Positions 1 to 8,959 of a stretch of 64,000 bases of DNA are shown here, one piece after another (position 1 is the first letter of the stretch; each line of letters opens with the position of its first letter). The DNA lies in NCBI RefSeq assembly GCF_036194065.1, contig NZ_CP108095.1, positions 4,092,001 to 4,156,000 on the forward strand, in the 5' to 3' direction. The DNA is from Streptomyces sp. NBC_00239 (GTDB lineage: Bacteria; Actinomycetota; Actinomycetes; Streptomycetales; Streptomycetaceae). Made by a program: the position numbers and the translations under genes. The notes under the pieces are model-generated. The model was not told the DNA's origin and searched no databases. It worked only from the letters and a program-made list of their open reading frames with translations.

Positions 1-680
1 CCCTCATCCCGGCCTTCTCCGCCAAGGGGTACGTCTTCCAGACCGTGGCCATCACCCCCGTGATCCTGCTGCTCTCCGACCTCCTCAACCACCAGGGCTT
101 CGACCTGATCCGGCCGCGGCTCCTGGACAGCCTCATAGGCTGCGCCATCACCCTGGTCGCCGGGTACCTGCTGTGGCCCGAGAGCTGGCACACCCGGGTC
201 GGCGACCGGCTCGCGGACACCGTCGAGGACGCCGCGCGCTACGTGGAACGGGCCTTCGGGGCCTTGCCCGACTCGGAGGCCGCGCTCCGGGCGGCCCGGG
301 TGGCCCGGGTGCAGGCCCGGCGCCGGATCTACCGCGACCTGTCCTGCGTACGTTCGGAATTCCAGCGGGCCCTGACCGAGCCGCCGCCCACCGGCACCAG
401 GGCGACCGCCTGGTGGCCGCTGGTCGTCGCCGTGGAGCGGATCGTGGACGCGACCACCGCCGCCCGGGTGCGCGTCAACCACGGGGCGGCGGCGCCCGGC
501 CGGCAGGAGGTCGACGCGGTCACGCAACAGCTGCGGGAGCTCGCCGCCGGGGTCCGCAGCAGCCCGGTGCCGACCGCGGTGCGGGTGCCGTACGAAGGGC
601 CCGGGGACGAGGACGGAGTACTCGCCCCGGTCCGCCAGGAAGTCGCCGCGGCCCGCGCCATCACCGCCCCCACGCCTTGA
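1..680 (+). CDS. FUSC-family integral membrane protein, C-terminal part (5' truncated by window edge)
   Basis: The frame is open from the first bases of the window and ends at TGA 678-680, so only the last ~225 residues are visible. Two hydrophobic segments are present (around KGYVFQTVAITPVILLLSD and SLIGCAITLVAGYLLWP), followed by a ~155-residue soluble, Arg/Ala-rich helical tail. This matches the second membrane half and tail of fusaric-acid-resistance/aromatic-acid exporter-like (FUSC, YccS-type) proteins. The AFSAKGYVFQTVAITPVIL segment resembles the conserved core of that family. The substrate cannot be inferred, and the true start lies upstream of the window. Confidence 0.7.
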   Translation, partial: LIPAFSAKGYVFQTVAITPVILLLSDLLNHQGFDLIRPRLLDSLIGCAITLVAGYLLWPESWHTRVGDRLADTVEDAARYVERAFGALPDSEAALRAARVARVQARRRIYRDLSCVRSEFQRALTEPPPTGTRATAWWPLVVAVERIVDATTAARVRVNHGAAAPGRQEVDAVTQQLRELAAGVRSSPVPTAVRVPYEGPGDEDGVLAPVRQEVAAARAITAPTP

Positions 681-771
681 ACCGGCCTGCCACCACTGCC
701 GCCCGCCCACGCATCCCCCGAACGGCCCTGCCGCCGGGGCCGTCCGGGCGCTGCCGGGGGACGATCGGGGC

Positions 772-1506
772 ATGCGGCACCCCTGCTCGCGTCCGCCCCG
801 CCTCCGCCCGGCCGCCCGCGCCGTGGCGGGCGGCCTGGTCCTGTGCGGCGTGGTCGCCGGGTGCGCGGACGCCGACGGGCTGCGGGACGAGGGTGACCGC
901 GGCGAGGTGCACGCGCCGCAGGCGCTGTGGCCGGACGTGCGCCCCTCCCCGCCCGTGCCGGGGCAGCACGCCGGCCCCTCGGCGACCGTGCCGGGCCTGC
1001 CGACCGTGCCGGACGGGGACATGCGCGGGGCCGACGTCCTGAGCGTGGTGCGGGCCGACATCACCGCCGCGACCCGGCAGGACGGCGGGACCGGGGAGCT
1101 GGTCGACCCGCGGGCCGTGCAGCGGCTCGCGCTGTGCCCCGCCCGCGGCAACCCGCCCGCCGGCTGCCCGGTGCGCCCGCCCGTCTTCCACGATCTGACG
1201 GGCGACGGCAAGGACGAGCTGATCACCGCCGTGGACGTGGACGGCCGGCTCAGCGAACTGCGCGTCTACACCGTCCGCGCCGGCAAGGTCACCCGGGTGC
1301 TGGCCCGGGGCTCCGTCCTGGAGGGGGTCGAGGTCGCGGCCGAGCACCTCGCGGTCCGCGAACCGACGTCCAACCCCGCCTACGTGGCCATCTCCGACTA
1401 CGAATGGGACCCGGACGTGGGGACCATGACCCTCCAGCAGCTCACCCTCGACGAGTGCGCCTCGCTCAAGGAGAACAGCACGCCCTGCCCGGAGCCGGGG
1501 GCCTGA
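772..1506 (+). CDS. Secreted lipoprotein of unknown function
   Basis: Encodes 244 residues. The N-terminus is basic, followed by a hydrophobic core and a lipobox V28-A29-G30-C31, so the mature protein should be anchored in the membrane by the diacylglyceryl-modified Cys31. The mature part has one acidic DLTGDGKDELI stretch (about residues 141-151) resembling a single FG-GAP/VCBS calcium-binding loop, and a C-terminal region with one conserved-looking Cys pair. The stop is one base before the GTG of the following histidine kinase gene, so the two are probably co-transcribed, and the lipoprotein could be a sensing accessory as in the CseA/CseC arrangement (inference). No enzyme motif is recognised. 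Confidence 0.75.
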   Translation: MRHPCSRPPRLRPAARAVAGGLVLCGVVAGCADADGLRDEGDRGEVHAPQALWPDVRPSPPVPGQHAGPSATVPGLPTVPDGDMRGADVLSVVRADITAATRQDGGTGELVDPRAVQRLALCPARGNPPAGCPVRPPVFHDLTGDGKDELITAVDVDGRLSELRVYTVRAGKVTRVLARGSVLEGVEVAAEHLAVREPTSNPAYVAISDYEWDPDVGTMTLQQLTLDECASLKENSTPCPEPGA

Positions 1507-1507
1507 C

Positions 1508-2782
1508 GTGCCCTGGCCGCGGCGCATGAGCAGCCTGCGCTGGAAGATCGCGGCCACCACCACCGCGGTCTGCTGCGCGGTGGCCGCCGTCCTCGGGATC
1601 CTCGTGCACAACGTGGTCGCCCGGCAGCTGACGGGCGAGGTCCGCAAGGACGCCGACAGCGCCCTCGACCACGCGCTCTCGCACTACGCGTACGGCACCA
1701 CCCACGGCGACGTGCCCAGCGCCGTGAATCCGGCCGGCCTGCCAACGCCGCTGGCCGCCCTGGTGGCGCGCGGGCACAGCGGCACCATGGTCGGCACCCG
1801 CGGCGGCGTGCCGGTCATGTGGGCGGCGGCCCCCGCCGACGACAAGGCCCTCGCCGTGTGGATCCCGTACGAGAGCACCCGTGACCGGCTGCGGGCCATC
1901 GACACCGCGATCCTCGCCTCCGCCGCGCTCGCGGCCGGGACGGTGGCGCTGGCCGGGCTGTTCCTGGCCCGCCGGATCAGCGGCCGGCTCGCCCGGACGG
2001 CCGCGGTGGCCCGCCGGATCACCGAGGGGGACCTGGACGCGCGGGTGGCCCTCGACGGGTCGCAGCCGGGGCCGGACGGCGGGCGGCCGCGGCACGGGGA
2101 CGAGGTGCGGGACGTGGCGATCGCGCTGGACACGATGGCGGAGACCCTGCAGAACAGGCTGGAGGCGGAGAAGCGGTTCACGGCGGACGTCGCGCACGAA
2201 CTGCGGACCCCGCTGACGGGATCGCTGGCCGCGGCCGGGCTGCTGCCCGAGGGCCGGCCCAAGGAAATGATCAACGACCGGCTGCGGGCGCTGCACCTGC
2301 TGACGGAGGACCTGCTGGAGATCTCCCGGCTCGACGCCGGCGCCGAGCACGCCGATCTCGCGCGGTGCGACCTCGGCCCGACGGTCGAGCGGATCGTCGG
2401 GGCCACCCGGCTGCCCGTCGACGTCCGCGTCGAGCAGCCGGCGGTGGTGCTGACGGACCGGCGGCGGCTCGACCGGATCCTCACCAACCTGCTCGTCAAC
2501 GCGCACCGGCACGGCCGGCCGCCGGTGACGGTGACCGTGGCCGGGCCGGTGGTGTCGGTCCACGACAGCGGCCCCGGGTACCCGCACGAGTTGATCCGGC
2601 AGGGGCCGAAGCGCTTTCGCACCGGGGATCCGGGGCGCGGGAAGGGGCACGGGCTGGGCCTGACCATCGTGGTGGGCCAGGCCGCCGTGCTCGGGATCGG
2701 CCTGAGCTTCGCCAACGCCCCGGACGGGGGTGCGCTGACGACGCTCAGGCTTCCCATTCATGTGCCGTTGGACGGTAGTTGA
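1508..2782 (+). CDS. Membrane sensor histidine kinase (HAMP, HisKA, HATPase)
   Basis: 424 residues with a GTG start one base after the lipoprotein stop; an internal ATG at 1526 is an alternative. TM1 is about residues 13-38, an extracytoplasmic sensor loop about 40-130, TM2 about 132-155, then HAMP. The phospho-accepting histidine is H230 in DVAHELRTPLTG. The ATPase domain has an N-box (LTNLLVNAHRHGR), a G1 box (VHDSGPGYP) and a G2 box (GKGHGLGL). Its role is autophosphorylation and transfer to a response regulator. No response regulator lies beside it: the downstream neighbour is a convergent PhoX-type gene. A regulator could precede the FUSC gene outside the window. Confidence 0.88.
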   Translation: MPWPRRMSSLRWKIAATTTAVCCAVAAVLGILVHNVVARQLTGEVRKDADSALDHALSHYAYGTTHGDVPSAVNPAGLPTPLAALVARGHSGTMVGTRGGVPVMWAAAPADDKALAVWIPYESTRDRLRAIDTAILASAALAAGTVALAGLFLARRISGRLARTAAVARRITEGDLDARVALDGSQPGPDGGRPRHGDEVRDVAIALDTMAETLQNRLEAEKRFTADVAHELRTPLTGSLAAAGLLPEGRPKEMINDRLRALHLLTEDLLEISRLDAGAEHADLARCDLGPTVERIVGATRLPVDVRVEQPAVVLTDRRRLDRILTNLLVNAHRHGRPPVTVTVAGPVVSVHDSGPGYPHELIRQGPKRFRTGDPGRGKGHGLGLTIVVGQAAVLGIGLSFANAPDGGALTTLRLPIHVPLDGS

Positions 2783-2821
2783 GGAGGGTTTCACGATGTT
2801 TCACGTGAAACACCCCTCAAC
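2778..2821. terminator. Inverted repeat after the histidine kinase gene, containing a parS site
   Basis: Arms at 2778-2794 and 2805-2821 pair at 15 of 17 positions. The left arm overlaps the kinase stop codon (2780-2782) and the right arm ends 21 bp before the convergent PhoX-type stop. This position fits a bidirectional terminator. There is no U-run, which is usual in Streptomyces. The right half includes most of the parS palindrome, so the dyad may partly reflect ParB binding rather than RNA folding. Confidence 0.5.
2798..2811. promoter_or_regulatory. parS, ParB-binding centromere site (copy 1)
   Basis: Exact 14-bp palindrome GTTTCACGTGAAAC. This is the established consensus for chromosomal parS bound by ParB in Streptomyces, where many copies cluster around oriC. 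It sits in the short gap between two convergent genes. Confidence 0.9.
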
Positions 2822-2842
2822 TCGGCACACGGACCGGCCGCG

Positions 2843-4942
2843 TCAGACGCCGATGTTGCGGCCGTCCTTGCGCCACACGCTGACGACGGCGGGGCGGACC
2901 ATCTTGCCGGGCCCGTCGGGCCACGTGGAGAGCGGGTTCTCGACGGTGGCGCCGTCGAGCTCGCCCGGGTGCTGCACGGCGACCAGGACGCGCTTGTCCT
3001 GGACCAGCGGGCCGCAGGTCTCGGCGCCGCGCGGGACGGTCAGGAACTGCTTCAGCTCACCGCGGCGCTCACCGGCGGTCGCGACGCCGAACAGGCCGTC
3101 GTGGCTGCCGAGCTGGTTGCCGTCGGTGGAGATCCACAGGTTGCCGTGCGAGTCGAAGGTCACGTTGTCCGGGCAGGAGATCGGGCTGACCTTGTCCTTC
3201 GGGAAGCCCGCGAAGTAGGTCGCCGGGTCGTTCGGGTCACCGGCGACCAGGAACAGGCGCCAGGCGAAGCCGTCGGAGGCCGGGTCGTTCCAGTGCTCGG
3301 CGAGCTCCAGGATCTGGCCGTGCTTGTTCAGGTTGCGCGGGTTGGCCTCGTCGGCGCCCGGCTGGCCGGGCTTGCCGCGGTTGGTGTTGTTGGTCAGCGC
3401 GACGTAGACGCGGCCGGTGCGCGGCGAGGGCTCGATGTCCTCGGGGCGGTCCATCTTGGTGGCGCCGACCTTGTCGCCGGCCTGGCGCGTGAAGACGCAG
3501 ACCTCCTCGGCGGTCATGCCCTCGACGTGCGAGGTCGCGCCCGCGGCGGTGGCCGTGACCAGCGGGATCCAGACGCCGGTGCCGTCGAACTCGCCGTCGT
3601 TGGGGAGCTTGCCGGTGCCGTCGAACTCGGCGGCCGGGGAGTCGCCGGTGAGCTTGGCCACGTACAGGGTGCCCTCGTCGAGCAGGGTCAGGTTGTGCTC
3701 GCGGGCGGCGCGGGACTTGCCCTTCTTCATCCGCTTCGAGGAGACGAACTTGTAGAAGTAGTCGAAGCGCTCGTCGTCGCCCGTGTAGACGACCGGACGG
3801 CCGTCCTCGGTGAGGCGTGGCTGGGCGCCCTCGTGCTTGAAGCGGCCCAGCGCGGTGTGCTTGCGCGGGGTGGAGTTCGGGTCGTACGGGTCCAGCTCGA
3901 CGACGTAGCCGAAGCGGTTGGGCTCGTTCGGCTCCTGGAGCACGTCGAAGCGCTTGTCGAAGCGCTCCCACTTGCGCTCGGAGGCGGCGCCGGTGACGCC
4001 GTAGCGCTTCAGGCGGGCGGCCTGGACGGGCTCGGTGACGGCCCCGCCGTTGGCGAAGTACTGGTTGAAGTTCTCCTCGCCGTGGAGGGTGGTGCCCCAC
4101 GGGGTGGTGCCGCCCGAGCAGTTGTTGAGGGTGCCCAGGACCTTGGTGCCGGTCGGGTCGACGGAGGTCTTCACCAGGTCGCTGCCGGCGGCCGGGCCGG
4201 TCAGGCGGAACTCGCTGGTGGCGGTCAGGCGGCGGTTGAGCTCGTGGCGGCGGACCGCGGTGAGCTTGCCGCTGCGGTGGTCCTCCTGGACCACGACGAC
4301 ACCCAGGCCGTGGGCGGCCCAGGCGATCTCGACCTGCTCGCGGGTCGGGTTGTTCGCGTCGTAGTCGGCGAACATCAGGATCTCGTCGGTGTACTCGTGG
4401 TTGGCGACGAGGATCTGGCGGCGCTCGTAGTCGTCGTCCAGCGGGAGCAGGCTGAGGAAGTCGTTGTTGTAGCCGAACTGACCGGCCTGGGCGGCGGCGG
4501 TCTGGTTCTTCTCGTCGAAGGCCGGCGCACCGCGCAGGATCGGGTCGCCCCAGCGGATCACGACGTTCTGCGCGTAACCCTCGGGGATGGTGACCTGGTC
4601 GGCGGTGTTCGGGGCGACGGCGGTGAAGCGCAGGCCGCGGGCGGCGCGGCCCTCGGCGGTACCGGTCGCGGCGGCGGAGGCCGGCGAGCCGGCGGCGACG
4701 GCGGTGGCGCCGCCCTTGCCGGTGACGGCGGCCGTGCCGGCCGCGGCGGCGACGGTCACGACGGCCGCGGCGCGCATCATCGAGCGGCGCGAGAGCGCGC
4801 CGGATATGACGTCGCCGACGTACTCGTTGGACGAGGTGTTGGGCACCTCGCTGAAGCAGGCGTCGCCGCAGCGGAAGCGGCAGGTGAGCGCGGAACGACC
4901 GCCCGAGTGCGGGGTGCTGGCGAGCGGCAGGAGCTTGCGCAC
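2843..4942 (-). CDS. PhoX-family (DUF839) Tat-exported phosphatase
   Basis: 699 residues. The frame opens at 4963, but the GTG at 4942 is the likely start because AAGGAGG lies 6 bases upstream of it. The N-terminus carries a Cys-containing CRFRCGDACFSEVPN block, then a twin-arginine motif SRRSMMR at residues 51-57 and a hydrophobic Ala-rich segment. A Tat signal placed ~50 residues in is usual for actinobacterial PhoX-like proteins. The body shows DUF839 features (GDPILRGAPAFDE, LVANHEYTDE, NNCSGGTTPWGT, PEDIEPSP, PDNVTFDSHGNLWISTDGN), a Ca/Fe-dependent beta-propeller phosphatase fold. It should release phosphate from organic esters outside the cell. A PHO box upstream (5044-5065) indicates PhoP control. 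Confidence 0.9.
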   Translation of the reverse strand: MRKLLPLASTPHSGGRSALTCRFRCGDACFSEVPNTSSNEYVGDVISGALSRRSMMRAAAVVTVAAAAGTAAVTGKGGATAVAAGSPASAAATGTAEGRAARGLRFTAVAPNTADQVTIPEGYAQNVVIRWGDPILRGAPAFDEKNQTAAAQAGQFGYNNDFLSLLPLDDDYERRQILVANHEYTDEILMFADYDANNPTREQVEIAWAAHGLGVVVVQEDHRSGKLTAVRRHELNRRLTATSEFRLTGPAAGSDLVKTSVDPTGTKVLGTLNNCSGGTTPWGTTLHGEENFNQYFANGGAVTEPVQAARLKRYGVTGAASERKWERFDKRFDVLQEPNEPNRFGYVVELDPYDPNSTPRKHTALGRFKHEGAQPRLTEDGRPVVYTGDDERFDYFYKFVSSKRMKKGKSRAAREHNLTLLDEGTLYVAKLTGDSPAAEFDGTGKLPNDGEFDGTGVWIPLVTATAAGATSHVEGMTAEEVCVFTRQAGDKVGATKMDRPEDIEPSPRTGRVYVALTNNTNRGKPGQPGADEANPRNLNKHGQILELAEHWNDPASDGFAWRLFLVAGDPNDPATYFAGFPKDKVSPISCPDNVTFDSHGNLWISTDGNQLGSHDGLFGVATAGERRGELKQFLTVPRGAETCGPLVQDKRVLVAVQHPGELDGATVENPLSTWPDGPGKMVRPAVVSVWRKDGRNIGV

Positions 4943-5249
4943 GTATGTCCTCCTTGAGTACACGGCGACGCCCCCTGCGCCGACATCGTGTCGGAATGAA
5001 TCCAGCCGTGACGGTAGGGCCGGGTTTCGCCACTGCGGCAGCCTGTGGGTGAACGGGGGGTGAACCCGGCACGGCGGGGCGGGAGTTCGCCTCCGGCGCC
5101 ACGGAATGGCACGCTCGGGGGCGCCCCTCCCTGGTAACCGGCCGTGGGACCGATAACCTTACGTGTCCACTCTGGGCAGGGATCTTTCCCCCAATAACCC
5201 GCAGTACGGACAAACATCGCACCCCCAGCTCATGCGAAAGGCCTCGCCC
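4943..5249. other. Divergent intergenic region between the PhoX-type and VWA genes
   Basis: 307 bp with no gene. It holds the PHO box (5044-5065) for the minus-strand phosphatase and an AT-richer stretch around 5148-5215. GAAAGG at 5235-5240 is the ribosome-binding site for the VWA gene start at 5250. No hairpin or further repeat was noticed. Confidence 0.6.
5044..5065 (-). promoter_or_regulatory. PHO box (two 11-bp direct repeat units)
   Basis: Read on the minus strand, two adjacent 11-bp units start at 5065 and 5054, GTTCACCCCCC and GTTCACCCACA. Both match the established Streptomyces PhoP unit (GTTCACC plus a 4-base tail) in the required 11-bp tandem spacing. The site lies ~100 bp upstream of the PhoX-type start at 4942. 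The VWA gene lies on the other side and could also be affected. Confidence 0.85.
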
Positions 5250-7094
5250 ATGGGTATTCGGAGTTTGTTGCGCAAGGTATTCGGCCGCGAACGCGCGGAG
5301 GGCGAAGCCGCTGCCGCCACCGGAACCGATGAGCAGGTCCAGGCGGCGCTCCCGGCGCAGGCGGACCGCGCCGCCGGGACGGCCGCGCCGGCCGAGGCCG
5401 GCGCCGGCGAGCGGGCGCCGCTCGAAGCGGCGGCCGAGCTGGTGGCCGCCGCCTTCGACAACCCGACCGTGCCGCAGCAGGGCGCGCCGCGCGACCAGGA
5501 CCCGGTCGCGGTCCCGGTCGCGGCACCGGTCGCCGAACCGGCCCGCGGCGGCGTCGACCTGCTGCCGCCGGCGGAGGCGCTCGTCCCCGAGGCGCGCTCG
5601 GCCGAGCGCAAGCCGGTGGCGCCTTCGGCGCCGGCGGCCGGTGGTCCCGACGCCCCCGCACCCGCCTCTGCCTCCGCCGAAACGGAAGTCGAAGCCGAAG
5701 CGGAAGCGGAAGCGGAGTCCGAACCCACCGAGGGGTCCGAGCCCGCTTCGGCCGAGGCCCAGCCGGAGCCGGCCGCCGCGGAAGCCGACGTACCGGCCGA
5801 GCCCGAGGCCGAGCCCGAGGCCGAGGCCGAGGCCGAGGCCGCCACCGCGGAGGCCGAAGCCGAAGCCGAGGCCGTCGCCGCCGAGGCGGAGGTCGTGGCC
5901 GAAGCCGAGGGCATCGCCGCCGCAGCCGCCGTCGCCGAAGCCGAGCCCGACGCGGAGGCCGATGCACCGGCCGAGGCCGAGCCCGAGCACGCCGTCGAGA
6001 CGGAGGCCGCCGCAGAACCCGCCGCCGAGGCGGACGCCGACGCCGAACCCGCTACCGCGCAGGCCGCCGCACCGGCCGAGGCCGAGACCGAGCCCGCCGC
6101 TCAGGCGGAGGCCGAGCCCGTCGCCGCGCCCGTCGCCGAGCCGGCCGAGGCGGGGGCCGAGCCCCTCGCTGAGGTCGCCGCCGAACCGGCCGCCGCCGAG
6201 GTCGAGCCCGTCGCCGAGCCCGCCGCCGACGTCACCGCCGAACCGGTCGCCGCCGAACCGGTCGCCGCCGAAGCGGAGGCCGTAGTGGAGTCAGCTGTCG
6301 AGGCCGCTGTCGAGGCCGTGGTCGCGGCTGAGACCGGGTCCGACGTCGAAGCCGTCGTCGAGCCCGCCGCTCAGACGGAGGCCGAGCCCGCCACCGAGAA
6401 CCGGCCCGTCGCCGAGGCGGACGCCGACACCGAAGGTGGGCCGGCGCATTCGCTGGCTCGGGTGCGGGCGCGGGCGCAGGGGCTCGGGGACGCCTACAAG
6501 GCGGCCGGCAACGTGCTGCGGGGGCGCGGCATGGGGGGTGCGCGGGCCCGCGTGTACCTCGTGCTCGACCGGTCCGGTTCGATGCGCTCGTTCTACAAGG
6601 ACGGCAGCGCCCAGCACCTCGCCGACCACGTGCTCGCCCTCGCCGCGCACCTCGACGAGGCGGCCACGGTCCACACCGTGTTCTTCTCGACGGACATCGA
6701 CGGCACCGGCGACCTGACCCTCGACAACCACGAGGGCCGCGTCGAGGCCCTGCACGCCGGGTTCGGACACATGGGCCGGACCAGCTACCACCGGGCCGTC
6801 GAGGAGGTCGTCGCGCACTACGAGAAGGCCGGCGCGGACGGCCCCGCCCTCGTCGTGTTCCAGACCGACGGCGCACCCGACAACCGCCAGCCGGCCCGCC
6901 AGGCCCTCGCCGACGCGGCCGGACACGACATCCACTGGCAGTTCGTCGCGTTCGGCGATCACGAGTCCAAGGCCTTCGACTTCCTGCGCAAGCTGGACGC
7001 CGAGAACGCCGGTTTCTTCCACGCCGGCCCGGCCCCCCGCGAGCTCACCTCGTCGGCCCTGGTCAAGGGCCTGCTGGGCGAGTTCCGCCGCTGA
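5250..7094 (+). CDS. VWA-domain protein with a ~390-residue Ala/Glu/Pro-rich region
   Basis: 614 residues from the ATG at 5250, chosen because GAAAGG lies 9 bases upstream and the product begins [14 protein letters not shown]; in-frame starts at 5163 and 5232 lack a ribosome-binding site. Residues ~20-420 are low complexity, dominated by EAEAEA/AEPVA runs (strongly acidic, no predicted membrane segment). The C-terminal ~190 residues form a von Willebrand A domain: [10 protein letters not shown] is the DxSxS metal-ion-dependent adhesion motif, followed by VFFSTDIDG and [12 protein letters not shown]. This C-terminal domain resembles those of tellurium-resistance TerF/TerY-like VWA proteins. 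No Ter gene is adjacent. The role is unknown; the acidic region may be a spacer or an ion- or protein-binding tail. Confidence 0.8.
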   Translation: MGIRSLLRKVFGRERAEGEAAAATGTDEQVQAALPAQADRAAGTAAPAEAGAGERAPLEAAAELVAAAFDNPTVPQQGAPRDQDPVAVPVAAPVAEPARGGVDLLPPAEALVPEARSAERKPVAPSAPAAGGPDAPAPASASAETEVEAEAEAEAESEPTEGSEPASAEAQPEPAAAEADVPAEPEAEPEAEAEAEAATAEAEAEAEAVAAEAEVVAEAEGIAAAAAVAEAEPDAEADAPAEAEPEHAVETEAAAEPAAEADADAEPATAQAAAPAEAETEPAAQAEAEPVAAPVAEPAEAGAEPLAEVAAEPAAAEVEPVAEPAADVTAEPVAAEPVAAEAEAVVESAVEAAVEAVVAAETGSDVEAVVEPAAQTEAEPATENRPVAEADADTEGGPAHSLARVRARAQGLGDAYKAAGNVLRGRGMGGARARVYLVLDRSGSMRSFYKDGSAQHLADHVLALAAHLDEAATVHTVFFSTDIDGTGDLTLDNHEGRVEALHAGFGHMGRTSYHRAVEEVVAHYEKAGADGPALVVFQTDGAPDNRQPARQALADAAGHDIHWQFVAFGDHESKAFDFLRKLDAENAGFFHAGPAPRELTSSALVKGLLGEFRR

Positions 7095-7114
7095 GCGGCG
7101 CGCACCGCCGCCCG

Positions 7115-7142
7115 CGCCTCCCCCGGTCCGCCGGGGGAGGCG
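7115..7142. terminator. Rho-independent-type hairpin after the VWA gene
   Basis: Perfect 12-bp stem (7115-7126 with 7131-7142) and a TCCG loop, 20 bp past the stop codon. Confidence 0.75.
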
Positions 7143-7213
7143 TTCACCCGGGCGGGGTCCACCCCCTGATATCGCGGTGAACCCCGCCCGTCCGGGCCAT
7201 TAGGATTTCGCCC

Positions 7214-8824
7214 ATGGCGGCCACTGGATCCGAGAAGCACGAGGGCGCGGCGTTCTACGTCACGACCCCGATTTACTACGTCAACGACGCTCCTCACCTG
7301 GGCCACGCCTATACGACCGTCGCAGGCGACGTGCTCACGCGCTGGCACCGTCAGCGCGGCGAGAAGGTGTGGTACCTCACCGGCACGGACGAACACGGTC
7401 AGAAGATCATGCGCACTGCCGAGGCGAACGGCGTCAGCCCGCAGGAGTGGTGCGACAAGCTCGTCGAGGAGGCCTGGAAGCCCCTCTGGGAGCACCTGAA
7501 CATCGCGAACGACGACTTCATCCGCACCACGGAGAAGCGGCACACCGACCGTGTGCAGGAGTTCGTCCAGGACCTGTTCGACAAGGGCGAGATCTACAAG
7601 GGCGGCTACGAGGGCCCGTACTGCGTGGGCTGCGAGGAGTACAAGCTCCCCGGCGATCTGATCGAGGACGAGTCCGGCACCAAGCTGTGCCCCGTCCACA
7701 AGAAGCCGGTGGAGATCCTCAAGGAGGAGAACTACTTCTTCAAGCTCTCCGAGTACGGCCCCAAGCTCCTGGAGCTGTACGAGGCCAACCCCGGGTTCAT
7801 CCAGCCCGAGTCGGCCCGCAACGAGGTCATGAACTTCGTCAAGCAGGGCCTCGAGGACCTGTCGATCTCCCGTTCCACCTTCGACTGGGGCGTCCCGGTC
7901 CCGTGGGACGACAAGCACGTCATCTACGTGTGGATCGACGCGCTCCTGAACTACGCGACGGCGGTCGGCTACAACGAGAACCCGGCGAAGTTCGGCGAGA
8001 CCTTCCCGGCGAACGTCCACCTCATCGGCAAGGACATCCTCCGCTTCCACGCGATCATCTGGCCCGCCATGCTGATGGCGCAGGGCCTGCCGGTCCCCGG
8101 CCGGATCGCGGCCAACGGTTGGCTGATGGTCGGCGGCGAGAAGATGTCGAAGTCGAACCTGACCGGCATCAAGCCGCAGGACCTCACCGCGCACTTCGGC
8201 GTCGACGCCTACCGCTGGTACTTCCTGCGCGCGATCGCCTTCGGCCAGGACGGGTCCTTCTCCTGGGAGGACTTCTCCGCGCGCTACACCTCCGAGCTGG
8301 CCAACGACTACGGCAACCTCGCCTCGCGCGTGGCCGCCATGGTCGGCAAGTACTTCGGCGGCGCGCTGCCCGCGGCCACCGCCGCCGGCGACGCCGAGAA
8401 GGCCATCGCCGAGGGCATGGCCAAGGCCGTGGCCGAGGCCGACGCCAAGATCGGCGACGAGCTGGACTTCCAGGCCGGCATCCTGGCGATCTTCGACTTC
8501 GTGAAGCAGGTCAACGGCTACATCACGGAGCAGGAGCCGTGGAAGGTGGCCAAGGACGAGTCGGAGGAGGGCCGCGCCCGCCTCGCGACCATCCTCTACA
8601 CGGCGGCCGAGGCGCTGCGCGCCGTCGCCGTCCTGCTGAACCCGGTCATGCCGGAGACCTCGCAGGCGCTGTGGGACTCGCTCGGCGCCGAGGCCGCCGA
8701 CCTGGGCCCGCTCGCGGACCAGCACGTCCAGGACGCCGGCACGTGGGGCCTGCTCCCGGTCGGCGCCACGGTCACCAAGGGCGCGGTGCTCTTCCCCCGC
8801 CTGGAAGAGAAGCCGGCCGAATAG
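7214..8824 (+). CDS. metG: Methionyl-tRNA synthetase
   Basis: 536 residues. Charges tRNA-Met with methionine in the cytoplasm. Class I signatures are plain: HLGH at residues 28-31 (HIGH box) and KMSKS near residue 309. A CVGCEEYK...CPVHKK insert near residues 136-160 provides zinc-knuckle ligands. The anticodon-binding helical domain follows (residues ~370-500). The length fits the short form without the C-terminal dimerisation domain. It stands alone between terminators, 119 bp after the VWA gene. Confidence 0.97.
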   Translation: MAATGSEKHEGAAFYVTTPIYYVNDAPHLGHAYTTVAGDVLTRWHRQRGEKVWYLTGTDEHGQKIMRTAEANGVSPQEWCDKLVEEAWKPLWEHLNIANDDFIRTTEKRHTDRVQEFVQDLFDKGEIYKGGYEGPYCVGCEEYKLPGDLIEDESGTKLCPVHKKPVEILKEENYFFKLSEYGPKLLELYEANPGFIQPESARNEVMNFVKQGLEDLSISRSTFDWGVPVPWDDKHVIYVWIDALLNYATAVGYNENPAKFGETFPANVHLIGKDILRFHAIIWPAMLMAQGLPVPGRIAANGWLMVGGEKMSKSNLTGIKPQDLTAHFGVDAYRWYFLRAIAFGQDGSFSWEDFSARYTSELANDYGNLASRVAAMVGKYFGGALPAATAAGDAEKAIAEGMAKAVAEADAKIGDELDFQAGILAIFDFVKQVNGYITEQEPWKVAKDESEEGRARLATILYTAAEALRAVAVLLNPVMPETSQALWDSLGAEAADLGPLADQHVQDAGTWGLLPVGATVTKGAVLFPRLEEKPAE

Positions 8825-8873
8825 CCCGGCCGCTCCCGTCCCCCCGGGCGACGGGACGAACGCGTGAACAAAA

Positions 8874-8902
8874 GGCCCCGCACGGTACAACCGTGCGGGG
8901 CC
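8874..8902. terminator. Strong hairpin after metG
   Basis: Perfect 12-bp GC-rich stem (8874-8885 with 8891-8902) and a 5-base TACAA loop, 50 bp after the metG stop. Part of it coincides with the upstream block shared by the two VCBS genes, so it may have a second, regulatory role. Confidence 0.75.
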
Positions 8903-8930
8903 CTCGCATGTCCAATTCCATGATCGGCAC
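8881..8930 (+). promoter_or_regulatory. Conserved upstream block of the first VCBS gene (candidate promoter)
   Basis: These 50 bp align without gaps to 11651-11700, at the same position before the paralogous gene, with 35 of 50 identical. The shared parts are GTACAACCGT and, 17 bp further on, GTCCAA followed by TGATC. The AACC-17-GTCC spacing resembles ECF-sigma promoters (inference). Both copies show a small dyad around the TACAACC core. Confidence 0.45.
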
Positions 8931-8959
8931 CAGTCCGACGGGGGAAAGGGACCTACTCC

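Noticed and set aside
3237..5990. Very long open frames antisense to real genes (also 6959-11698, 23672-28816 and others)
   Set aside because: In such GC-rich DNA stops are rare in antisense frames; these lack plausible ribosome-binding sites and produce Arg/Pro/Gly-rich low-information protein, while the opposite strand encodes recognisable families.
7142..7190. GTTCACC/GGTGAAC motifs before metG resembling PHO box units
   Set aside because: Not in tandem 11-bp spacing and partly in opposite orientation, and the first overlaps the VWA terminator.
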